In this document: positions 20,132-32,000 of the stretch, one piece after another
Position numbering within the stretch: the first letter of the stretch is position 1
Layout of the letters: every line of letters starts with the position of its first letter
Source: Volvox africanus
Taxonomy: Eukaryota; Chlorophyta; Chlorophyceae; Chlamydomonadales; Volvocaceae
Direction: 5' to 3'
DNA: 64,000 bases
Assembly: GCA_030268105.1 (NCBI GenBank)
Contig: BSDZ01000013.1
Span: 4,222,001-4,286,000, forward strand
Program-made: the position numbers and the translations under genes
Notes under the pieces: generated by a model
Seen by the model: only the letters and a program-made list of their open reading frames with translations
Database searches by the model: none
What the model was told of the DNA's origin: nothing

Positions 20132-23100
20132 TTGAAGCTTAACATGCTGATGAGTTGCCCTCGCAATCGCAAGCTCCGCCTGGTGTGTTGGACATGGTTA
20201 ATGTGCACGGTGTTCGCGGGGACATCCGCAGGACCAGACGGAAACCCTTTCCCGTCTTGCAAGGTATTTCAGACATATCTTAATGCTTATGCGCGTCAGA
20301 CGGTTGGGTACCTGGTCCAGGGCATCCAGGCCAGGGACGCATCCCTGGGCTCCCTGCGCCTGGGCCGGCTGTACGCATCCGCCAACGCAACGCCCAGCGA
20401 AGCCTCATTGCGATCCTCCAAGGATGCCATGTACTCGCAGCTCCGGGATCTGCTGCTAGCTGCTGGTATCCCATCTCAGGCGGGTCTCAGGTATGCACTG
20501 TCAGACTCTACCAGGATCAACTGTCTTATTCAACCCAACCCCAGGTGTTAACTCCATCCCTAAGCCGGCTATGACCTTCGACAATAATCCCAAATGTACT
20601 CTATGTGTCGTACCCGATCTCGTCCGTTCGCAGCGGCATTGACGCCGCCGTTGCCTTGGCGATGTCTTGCATGTCATCCCAGCTGCTGCCGGCCTCCTAC
20701 ATTGGTCGCCCCGTGGTCTCCATAATGCTCAACTACTTTAAGCGGCGTCATGTTGTTAAGGAGATCGCGGAGAACATGCACGCAGCATGCTTATCCGTAT
20801 CAATATCCTGCGAGCTGGTGGTGAACGTGGACAACCCGGAGGAGGCTGGCGCGTGGGCGAATGAGGCGGGTTTCGTGGTGCCCGTCTTTTCTGCCAACCT
20901 GCACGAGTCGCGAGGCTATAACCGGGCGGCTAGGCTGGCCAGGGGAAAGTACCTGGTGGTGTGGCAGGTGAGGGTGGTTGTGCTTGCCACGGCAGCGAAG
21001 GCCAAAAGTGAACTTCATGGCCTGGCTGAGCTCGGGGAGGCCAGGGGAGGGCAGGGGAGGCCAAGGGAGGCCAGGGGAGACGAACAACTGCAATTGGTAA
21101 GGAGTATGTGGGCTGGAGAAGGGCGTGCCCTTGGGCGAAGACATGGGTAGCAACAGATTTGTGTGTGTTAAGTTGCTTCCCTGGGTCCCGCATAGTTGAG
21201 GCGCAAATGCACCACTGGGATTCGGAATGTTGGATTTGTGTCTTTGCCATCTCCTCTCCTCTCCTCTCCTCCCTGCCCTGCCCTGCCCTGCCCTGCCCTG
21301 CCCTGCCCTGCCCTGCCCTGCCCTGCCTGCCCTCCTCGCGTCCGTCCATCTTTCGCCCTCGCCCTCAGAACCAGTCACACTGCTCAACAATATCCCTTAT
21401 AACTTGGTGAATAGGGACTGCTTCTGGCCCTGATGCGTACATCCATTACTTCCAGCCATCCATTCTGCATAACCTTTGTCGCTCTATGAAGACCAGCACT
21501 CGTTTTTCCAGGATACACATCTCACATGTAAGCCTTTCTTTTACTTCCCAATCGTGTTCCGCTCAGGGATTATCCGTGTATCCGTATCCGTTGCTTTCTG
21601 ATCCCCTCGTTTTTCGTCGCCGAACAGGACGACCAAATTCCGCCCCGTACCGGCATCTGGCTGCTCCAAATGGTACGCCTGTTCGAGACGTACCCGCGTT
21701 TGGGTATACTGGGCATGAACACCTACCGGATTTGCCGACAGAAGGAAATCACCAACCGCTGGGGACAACCCGGTTGGGACCCCGACCCACGAACCGGTAT
21801 CACCTGGAGCTTCGTACACTTTGCTGATTTCGCACCGATGGCGATAGTGGCGTCTATATTTTGGGAGCTAGGTGGACTGGAGGAGGGCTTCTCGCGGCCA
21901 GGCGATTGCGGCATCACGGGCGACTGGGAGCTGTGTGCGCGGGCATGGGTGGCAGGGTGGCAGGTGCGGTTGCGGTTGTTGTTGCGGCACGAGTGTGTGA
22001 CGGACATCCCAGTAGGGAGGGAGGGAGGGAGGGAGGGAGGGAGGGAGGGAGGGAGGGAGGGAGGGAGGGAGGGAGGCAACCTTGCACGTAAGTGGACAGG
22101 CCATTCATTTGGTTTTGGTGTAGTGGTCAGTGTTGGCCGGTAGGGATAAAGGGAGGAGGGGGTGGCTCGTGAAGGGGCAATGTGTAGATGTGCGTCTGCC
22201 GGTAGCGACTACCTGCATCCTTGTGGATGAGGCAGGGATGCGTGCGATAGCCGCCAAATCTTGAGTTGTGCCAGATTTTCAAGTCAGAAGTCACGGGCTC
22301 TGTTGTTGCTGCTAGTTTTCTGAGCCGTCTGGTGTTGTTTGTTGTTTTTGCTTCTATCCCATGCAGGTAGGACACTTCTCCTGGGAGGGCCGTAAAGGAG
22401 ACCCCGAGCCGGGCAGCACCCACACATCCGTCGGCGCGGTCGCATGCTGGAACCGGCAGATGGACGTCGGAGGTGGCAGCTTCACGAAAAGGTGAGCGAT
22501 GATGAGCGGCTGTCACCTCTGCCACCTCTGTCTGTCACAGTCTCAACTAAACTCACACAGCGCCTCCCCCGCACAGCATGGTATCAATTGGATGCCATCG
22601 CTGAGGTGGCTTTTATCAAACTGGGTGATTGCATGATTTGGCAACTGGGAGATCGTCACTTCACTGCACCTGGTCCAGGGCTTGGACCCAACCTGTTCTG
22701 ACCTGAACCAGTCTTGAACGGGCCATGACACCGTCCACGGGCCCAGCACCACGAGCCTCACGGAGCGACGCTTTCCATTAAAGCTACATCAGTCCTCCGG
22801 ACATGTACTCTGCTATTCGATTTCATGCATCCTGAACCTACATGATAAATTGCTGTTTATAGGGTTCGATCTCCGCACCTCACCCATAACTTATGCCATG
22901 CTCGTTTGTCCATCCTGGCGAAGGAGCGTGTACTGCAATACTCGCGCCGCTGGTATACTAACGTCCCTTCCCCGGTATCACATTTGGTGGGCTCTCCCTA
23001 CCATACCCGCAAGCAGGTACATCCATCCGGTCTTCGTCCAGGATATGTGCGAGCGAGTATGGGCGCACAATATGCTCACCTTCACATTGCCTTCCCCCGA

Positions 23101-23230
23101 CCGATGCCCCTACGGCGAACAAACCCGGGGCTGGGCTAACTGCACGGCGCCGCCGGCCGGACAACGCACTGCGTTCGCGGCACAGATGCAAGTACAGCTT
23201 CCTTTCGAACTTGACCCGACAACAGGGTAG
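20132..23230 (+). CDS. Glycosyltransferase, GT2-like (GT-A fold), secretory
   Basis: Probably a sugar-nucleotide-dependent glycosyltransferase of the secretory pathway. Exons: 20132-20490, 20634-20967, 21628-21963, 22367-22491, 23017-23230; 1368 nt, 455 aa, phases agree throughout. Residues 1-32 form a signal peptide or anchor (basic NRKLRLV, then a hydrophobic core ending near AGTSA). The GT-A core starts with VVSIMLNYFKR and ends with ESRGYNRAARLARGKYLVVW, followed across an intron by QDDQIPP, the likely metal-binding acidic motif. A later part (GGLEEGFSRPGDCGITGDWELCARAW) resembles the GT2 acceptor-side helix. The C-terminus has paired cysteines (DRCPYG, ANCTAP). The acceptor and sugar cannot be read from sequence. 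It is divergent from MENB. An alternative start is the Met at 20144. The intron after WVAGWQ holds a (GGGA)n run that stays open, so another end for exon 3 is possible. Confidence 0.83.
21251..21330. repeat. (CTCCT)n then (CCCTG)n microsatellite
   Basis: Four CTCCT-type units are followed by twelve perfect CCCTG units, in the second intron of the glycosyltransferase gene. A related purine-rich GGGGAGGCC run lies at about 21033-21080. Confidence 0.9.
22014..22077. repeat. (GGGA)n microsatellite
   Basis: About 16 units of GGGA lie in the third intron of the glycosyltransferase gene. It could form G-quadruplexes in the sense strand. Confidence 0.9.
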
Positions 23231-25697
23231 TAAGAGACTGGTTGAGATATCGAGCGGAGTGGTAGCTGGCAGAAAGGGAGACCGGTAAGCAGAGTAGGTC
23301 CGAATAGGTATTAGACAGATAGATCGTGGCAATAAACAGCAGATGTAGCCACAGCAAAATTAACAGTGTTGGTAAGGTAGGGAAGGCAATTGGACATCCG
23401 GGCCTGGCTGCCACGGCAGCAGTGGCGATGACAGCTTTTGGGCGCTATTGAAAGTGCTGCATCGCAGGAAGTGTCCCTTGAGTCCTTTTCTCCTCTTGAC
23501 GCAGAAGCAGGCAGCAGGTGCGCCTGATGGTCAGGGGAGGCCGGGCGGAGTGCGTGCGTGCTCACGTATGATGAGAGCTCCCTCCATATCAAGTTCTTGA
23601 GAACACCAGTCCCTACGTGTGGGCATATTTTACGGTTCGAGCTCGGGTCCTGATGTTGGACCTTAGAGCTCAACCCGTAGCACTGCTTTCATCTGAAGCG
23701 CAAATAACAGTTCTCAGACACGATACAAGAAGCACAGCAATCATTACCTGCGGATGTTTTTAGCATGATGTGTTATTGCTTGATTGTGAGGTTGTTGTAG
23801 GTCTTATCGTTCATCTAGATGGAGGCCATTGTGCGTAAGTTGCTTGGGAGCATGGATAAATATTGTGCGATGGCTGCCCACTGGTTACAAACGTGCATGC
23901 ATTTGTTGGATAGGCAGGTAACACGCACCATGAGCAGACGGGCATGAGCAAAGAGCAGAGGAGGTTGTGTTGGCAATACAGCGAAAAGAGGATCATGTGG
24001 TGGCTGAGCACGGGGTTACCAAGCAACGGGGAACTCCTTGGTACACTGCAAAGCGCTTTTGGCGAGACTGCTGTGCATCGTGCATTAGCCATGCCATACG
24101 ACATTGTTCCAAGTTTCATCATCATCGACGTGCATAATAGTGATGCAAAAGGGACGCATTCAAATGCAACAATGCACGACCGACACCTGTGTTGGATATT
24201 CCTCACTGCGTGTTATTTGAGTTCGCTGCGTTGGCCTGGGGCAACATCCAGGGGGTTCGCCTATCAGGGGCAATAATCACGCCCTGTTATTCTCTCACCA
24301 GTCGTTGTGTTGCTTTCCTTTCGCCTCTGTGCATCATGTACATAGATTCCAGTACGGGTAAATGCACCGGCCGCACGTTGAGAAGAGACCAAAGAGAAAG
24401 AAGGTAACGGACAAGCCACAGGGCGACCCTTGAGGCAAGTGAAAAGACGTCTGGAGAGGTCATACGGCGCACAGACTCCGCCACGCATTTTCCAGGTCAA
24501 GCGCTGAGACGTTCTTTCCATGTGTCGTTGCAACAGACTGATGACAACTCGTTTACTGCTCCACGCAGGAGCCAAAGGGCTGCCGTACGCGGCCCCAGGC
24601 CTAGGGCTGCTACCGAAGTGCTCTAGGATCATGGATTCCATGGACAAAGCCCCTGGAGACATAACGCTGATAAAAGGCTACACGTACACAGCCCAAGTGA
24701 CCATCTGCAGGATGTCCCGGGCCCAGGCGGGTACTCCAGAGCCTCCAAGGCGTCAGGATCCCCCCCCCACATACATGATGCACGGCCCGGCGTTCATTGC
24801 TGTAATCCTTTTTGTGTCACCCCGACCTCAAGACGGAACCCCACCGCCTCCGTCCTACCTAAGATGCACGCCTCAGCGGCCAAAGTCAACATGTCAGCCG
24901 CAGATCCCGTTCTGAGCCCCGAGAGCTGCCGAGGAGCATCAGTCAACAGTCATGCCCTACCCTTTCCAACTTACACTCTGTCTGATTCACCCACCATTTT
25001 ATCGTCGCCATCGATCACACGGCCCACGTCCGCTTCGCCAACAATATGTAACATGCTCTCTCAATAAGTAATTAATCATATGACGGGTCGTGAGTTCGCC
25101 GCCCAGCCAAAATCGCCCATGTCTACGGGTCTCAAGAGCAGCTAGACCCAGTAAGACCCCCTTGTTATATTTGCCATCCCCCTTGGTCTTCAAGCATATC
25201 CAAATGCGTACGTCCATGCGAATACACGCGTCGCGAGCGCTCAAGGACAAAACGGAATCGGATGCTATGGTACCATGGCCGTTGCGACGCAATATGGTGC
25301 GGTGATACTCGGGGGGCGTTTTGTACATGGTGATTCAAGATGCCACCGCGTAGCATAGCCCCGACGACCTCCACCCAGTCCCGCAGTATAAGCCGTGCGT
25401 CGTCCCAATACCCCGGCGCTCCTACCATTAACGCCGCCATATGCTGCTGCCGCAGGCACCCGGCTGGCTGACGCAGCTATGATCCCGATTGCGGGCGGGG
25501 GAAATAGCGTGCTATCACGAGCAACCGCATAATCAGAGTTGGTAGTGGGCAGTGGTCATGCTCATTGTGTTATGATCATGTGGAGCTTGACTCATATAAT
25601 TCAGATTTACAACCCTATGCCGTGTAACACATCAGTGCGGTAAATAGTTCCTCCCAAGGGTGGCTGGTTTGGGGAAACTGGACCAGGAAACGAGCCG
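23231..25697. other. Convergent intergenic region
   Basis: It lies between the 3' ends of the glycosyltransferase and the TTBK-like kinase. No supported gene is seen. The plus-strand frame 23944-24276 (110 codons) has no recognisable domain. TTACA at 25607-25611 reads TGTAA on the minus strand, 87 bp past the kinase stop, and is a plausible green-algal poly(A) signal. Confidence 0.45.
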
Positions 25698-25740
25698 TCA
25701 GCTAGCGTCACCTGCTCGCCCGGGACCCCTGCTTCGTTGT

Positions 25741-25793
<53 letters not shown>

Positions 25794-28700
25794 CTGGGGT
25801 TGGAGCTGAGCGGCCAGGGCCCGGCAATACCTGGAGGATGAAGTAAGGCGGCACGTAAGACAGGGGATCAGCACCTGGGGTTCATTTTGTCGAACAGCGC
25901 TGAACCAAAATGTCTTTGACCTGCGGACTGCTGCCACTGTCCAAGTGCCCTGGTCCGGTATTTGTCGAAGGACTCGGACTTGGTGGCTTTCTTTATTGGC
26001 TAGAGATGGTTGCCCGGCGGCTAGCGACCCCGGATGCAACAGACAAAATCGCAAAGCTTGGCGAAGGTGCATGGGGCCCGTCACCACCGATTGGGTTTGC
26101 GAACAAAAGCAGGGCTTGCACATGGCTGCGTCCCCAAGCCACAGTGTGCCGTCGCTCCACCTCCTCCTCCCCCGCTGAACTATCCGAAGCCACATCTTTA
26201 CACCCCCCTACCCCCCTAGCCTCACAACATATGATGACGTTATAAGCCTTGCCCAGGCTGCTCCCGCCCAAACCTGCAATGTACCTCAACACAAGCAATA
26301 AACACCTTATCAACCCTAATGAACCCTCCTGCAGCCGCAAGTACGGCATCAAAGGATCTCATTGCGAATGAACTACGCCTCGTTTACATTGTGCAACCTG
26401 CAGTGGGTTTTAGGGTTTTAGGGTTTTACCCGCTTTTACCCGCTTTTACCCGCTTTTACCCGCTTTTACCCGCCCTCAATGGCGGCTTTACATCTCCTTT
26501 TGCGAGGTGTTGCTAAGTGTCTCCCTGCCCACGCATACACACGCTGATCAGGTCCAGCATTCGGACCCCGACTCCTACCCGACCCTCTCCGCCCGCAACA
26601 GACAAATATAACTTTACTTACTTAACCATCGCACGCTTAGCTGCGTTGCGCGCGTAAACTCCCAGCGCTGACAGTGCGACAGCGGCAGTGTTGGCGGTGG
26701 CGGGAGTGGCGTGGTTGGCCAGCGCATCCAGCACATAGGAGATGGTGGCTAGCGCCTCAACAGGTTCTAGTCCCATCAGCCGGCCCGCCACCTCGTGCGC
26801 TTCGTCGGACACGTAGCCCTGTGCGATACACCCAACCCCGCGGGGCTAGGAATGGAGATGCCGAGGGCCCAGAGTAAAGGCTATACCTATACGTATGCAC
26901 AATATACATAACATACATTTCATACAGTCTCTGAAGTATACTGTAACAAACCTCTTCATATTTGAGGGCCCCATTAGCAGTACGGTACCACCACGTACCT
27001 GTTTGATCAGATCCACGTATTCTTGCACCTCCGCCACCTGAGTAGCCTCCCTGGACTGATCTGGAAACCCCCTCTCCGCCAGTGCCTCTGCCAACATCGC
27101 CTCAACCAGTTCCTCCGGCACGTCGGCCAACGGCGGCGGTGCCGCCGCCACCACCGCCTGCCCTGCCGGCGGCGGTGGCGGCGGCTCATGACCGGTGGTG
27201 CATCCGCCGGCGCCAGTGCCTCCGCCGCCGCTGCCCCCAAATTCCATTGGCGGTGATGCCGGCGTATCCAGCGGCGACGAGCGGCCCGGGTCCGGCGGTG
27301 GCGGGGGCCCACCTGAAAGGTATCTTTGGGTGTGTTGCTGATGCTGATGCGCTTGCTGATGTTGATGGGAACGGAACTGCGGTTGCTGGAGGGGTTGTTG
27401 CGGTTGTTGGTGATGCTGTTGAGCGTACATGGAGGGATCACCCCAGCCACCTCGAGTGGCCCAGTAGGCACCTTCCGGCGGCAAGCCGGGAGGCAACTGC
27501 AGGTTGTGGTGATGGTGATCGAAGTACTGGGAGGGGGCGGGGATGGGATGGGATGAAATGGGCAAGGCAGGCGAATAGACTAGAAACCTGGTACTGCTGA
27601 TCAGGAGCATACATTAACCACCACCACCACCGAGGCACACATCGTGATATTGTGATGGGTGATGGGGTAAGGGGAGGTCAGTGGGCGGTCAGTGGAGCGA
27701 GCACGTGAAGCTGGACTTGGGAAATGCTTCTCGCAGAGCGGACAGGTTGGAAAATGATGAAGTCGGAGGTTCTAGAACGGAGGAAATCCCGGTGCGAATC
27801 CTGGTGGAATTCCGGTGCGGAGGTAGGTCAGGGGGAAATCGGAAGTGAATACTACTCCTACTCCTACTCCTACTACTCTGTCACTTGGCGTTTCCCTTAC
27901 TTTTCATCCGCCAATAAGACAAAGCCCCCATCCCTCACCAAAGCTTAACACCCGACCGTCAAATCCCAACCAACCTGCGACCAACCAACCTGGTGATACA
28001 TCATTTGTGCCGCCGCAGCCGCAGCCACCACCTGCTGCTGTCCATATTGCACTTCCGCCGTCCCCTGCATGCCTACCGCCCACATCCCTGCCGCTGCAAG
28101 GGACCCCGGCCCCGGCCCCGGCATCAGGCTTCCCAGGTCGTCTGGGAGCTGTGCCAGGCAGCCGTACATCAGCCCATAGTCGGGTGCATCGGCGAATCCC
28201 AAGGAAGCGATGTAATTCGAGAGCTGTTGTACAGGCCCGAGCAGAAATGGCTGTATCAACATGTGGTGGGACCCAGCTGCGGTGGCAGTAGCACAGGCTC
28301 CGCTGACGGGTCGGAGGTACCTGGAGGGGTCTGTGATGCAGGCCTGTTTCACTCGCAACACTGCTTCACGGCTGTCGGGGTCCTTGTTGAGGTCGGTGCG
28401 CCAGGGCAGGGTACCTGTGGGGTGGGATCAGAGACCAGGGTCGGATGCATATTTAAACAAGTACATGACATACATCCACAAGTATATGCATATAGAAGTA
28501 TGTGCGTATGTGTGTGAAGCAGCGCTAGAGGTTAATAGATCAGATTGTTATTAGACGTATTTCCTTTAGCGCTACTCAACATACATATGGAGTAGTTATC
28601 TCATTGCCCTTAAACCTTGCTAATAAGTAGCAGCAGGTCATCAGGATATTAGTTTATGCATAACATGAGTTTTAGCATGACATTAGTTTATACCAATGAA

Positions 28701-29007
28701 AATTAACGCTAATATGATGTAGGTGGGATGTCGTCATTGACATATAGATAGAGAAATAGATAAATATATATCTATAGAGATAGAGGATTTTAGGTTTCCT
28801 TATTGAAATCTTCTCTATCTGCAGATCTATCTATCTATCTATCTATCCATCCATCTATCTATCTTCAATCTATATACAAATATCTACCTATGGATAGGTA
28901 GGTAGGCAGATCAATCAATCGATTGATCTTTACATTGATCTAACGACCTAATTATTGATCGATTGATCAATCGATCATATGATTGGTTGATTGGTCAATT
29001 GATCGAC

Positions 29008-29070
<63 letters not shown>

Positions 29071-32000
29071 CAGACAGACATAAGCTGCTAGATCTGTTGC
29101 ATGGAAAAAAGCCGTCCTTGCATTTTATACAATTTCCATTAACCGCATGCATACTTGCTTTAATAATGGATTTGCATATCTTTGGCCTAGATATCAAAGG
29201 TCAGGCAGGATACAAGAATATACCGCCAAGAGTGAGATAGGGTACAGCTCTCTGCTGCTTGACGAGCACAGTGAGCGAGGAGTGAGGGCCAAAGGCGGCC
29301 AGAATGAAGAACGAGTAAGGAAGTTCAGCAGCAAAGGACCGTACCCTGTAAATAAATTTGAAGAATACTTCTATTAGATGACCAAACTGTAAGATAGTGG
29401 TTTTATTCCAACGGCCAGCAGCAGGCGCGGAGGTACTAGTGAAATATTACTGCACAGTTCAAAATAGCTATCCCAAACCGTTTGAAAGGCAAAGGTATAT
29501 ATATGTGTGTGTATATTGTTTCATAGAGTATATATACATATATATCGTCTTCAGGCACGACTGTTGTGGCACGACTGTTGTAGAACCTGGAACTTCAGGG
29601 GCATATTAGTCGTGATATGCCCCTGAAGTTCCAGGTTCTACCCCGACCGAGAGCGGGTCAAAGATACTAAGTTAAGGGCAGGGTGCCCCCATGTCGATGG
29701 ACGGCGACAACCCCAATTAAAGTGACCTGCGAGCTGACCAGTAGCGGAATTGACGCCTCAGTTGATTCGGCTGATTCCGCTGGATGCTGGTGGTGGGTGC
29801 TGAACCTGGGAAAACCACTGATTTTGGAGAAGTCGGCATGGGAGACTGGATGAGGGATGAGTGCCCCGAAACACCGGGGAAGGTAGGGACTGCCAGGTTA
29901 GTGGCCACGGGTGATGTACCCCCCTATCCTACATATACACACACACACACATATATATATATATATCGTTTCATGTAGATTTAAGTGCAAGAGGCAAAGG
30001 TTGGACTGAGGGCTGGAAAATTTGAGCCTGTGAAAGTTGTCCAAACTCATTCACGATTTCCAGGCTGCAATACTTGATATAAGGATGTTTAATTATATCC
30101 TTTCTGATCGAACGATTCACTTTAGCACTTGTTGCCAAACGTGGGGATTATGGGCATCAAAGGGAATGGGTTGAGTTGTCAAACGCTGATAGTCAGATTA
30201 AAATAATATGAAACGCGGCAATGTTAGGAAGCAAATGCGGCTGGAGAAGCGTTGATAGCACCTTGACCTCGCCAAACCTGTGGGCCACGCTCATCAGGGG
30301 ATAACCCTGAGAATTTAGCTGTAGGACCAGCAGGATCAATTGAATTATGCTCAAGATCTGTGGGTTTCCCCTAGCTTCCCCACTTTCCCCCACTGTCACC
30401 ATCATGACTGACGTGCCCTCATTGATATTCGGGATGTAAGAATGATCCTTGCTCTTGTGGTGGTCTTCAGTGTAGCTGGGCGTAGTAATGCTGCAATGTA
30501 GATCACTGCACTCTGTTTTTCTGTACTGGCACTTGGCCAGCATCTACATTGCAGCAGCATGTACACATCTGGGCAGGCCCCCTCAGCTGTGTCTGGGTAA
30601 CAAGAAGCTGTACCTAGAGAGTAAAGAGCCCCCCGAGCCGCATCTTGTAAAGCCCCTGAGCCACAACTTGATATTATGTGAGTATATCTACAGCATTCTA
30701 AAATGCTTTCTACATCTCAGCCCCTTGATTGCACGGGATATCTTTATATTTGCATCCGAGTAAAATGACAGCCACAGTCAGGTGCTTATTATCTGAGGCT
30801 TCTTGCTTGGTACAGAGTTTCCTGGAGGGAACTTAGCACAGCTAGTTCTATACAAAGTCCTAGATGTATTCATCCCGCCATATGTATGCCGGCCCTGATG
30901 CCATAAGGTTATTAGATAAGGATCATTGTTACCACTGTTAGTAACTTGTCTAGTAATCAAACATAATATCTTTTATATTTCATACTAGGTTGTATGTTTT
31001 TCAGGCACATATATATGTATATATATAGGTAGTTGATTTAGCAATATTCGTGTGTTGTTCCTTCATTCAACTCCTACTGTAACGAGTCCTAGTAGTGTAA
31101 GGCCTTCAGGCATGTTTGCCGTTGCTGGCGAAATGTGATTACTTGCTCACGAACTTCTGCTTTTATTTATCTAGTCTAGTAATCATAGTTGATTTCTTTT
31201 AGCCATGATCCTTTACTTTTCTCTTTAAATAGGCAGTAGTCTACCAATGTCTGTGTGTCATATTTCCACATTCCTTGTAACTAGTTTCAGTAGTGTAAAT
31301 CCTGGTATAAATGCGCTCATCCTTATCACACTTGACAAGGCATCAGGCTGTCCTTGTGATAGAGAATTACTTGCAATAGAAAGAGCAAACGTGGCGCATG
31401 CAAGCCAGCCAAGGATGGGGAAGAGAATGGAGGTGGTGCTGAGGGAGGTGGACCTAGCTAGTAATAAAACTATTGGTTGAACTGCATTCGGAGGAGGTAG
31501 TCGACACAGCTCTGGAGTTGTAAAAGTATCCCTGCTTCCCATGGTACTGGTGTGTAGTGCTGTTTTTCATGTTGTATTCCATAACTCATCACGGCAAATG
31601 ATGTCAGATCGATAGCACAGGGTTAGCTACCCTGGCCTATTTTGACAGCTTCTGAATGTAGAAAGCTACTAATGGTATGTGATGGCTGGCCACCTCACAT
31701 CACCTTGCTGCTTCTTGCCAGTATGTGATCAAGTTTATCGCTCTGTAGCTTGCTGCTATTGATATTGGAAATAAGGGTACTATGCATAAATAAAGCCCTG
31801 CCGCTATGTAACTTGAAATCCTGAATATATCTGTCAAGCCGGTAGCAGTGCGGGAAAACGGGGCAGCAGACCCCACGACCAGCACCACTGTAACTCTCTG
31901 GGCCATGAGAGCATATATAGCGGTAGCCCCATGGAGATCTAAAAGTATGATGTGGCCGGCTATGAGGCTCTAGGGATGGCTATGAGACTATGATGCTTTG

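Noticed and set aside
20800..21390. Long minus-strand frame (196 codons) overlapping the glycosyltransferase gene
   Set aside because: It is the antisense shadow of exon 2 plus the CCCTG repeat. The plus strand carries the family motifs and clean splice sites.
26618..26621. End of the TTBK-like kinase at AKRAMVK with 612 aa
   Set aside because: The stop overlaps a near-perfect donor (AA|GTAAGT), and the next exon joins in phase with a TGTAA signal behind it. The 655-aa form is preferred but the short form remains possible.
28823..29070. CRISPR-like array
   Set aside because: The repeats are tetranucleotide microsatellites without spacers, in a eukaryotic intron.
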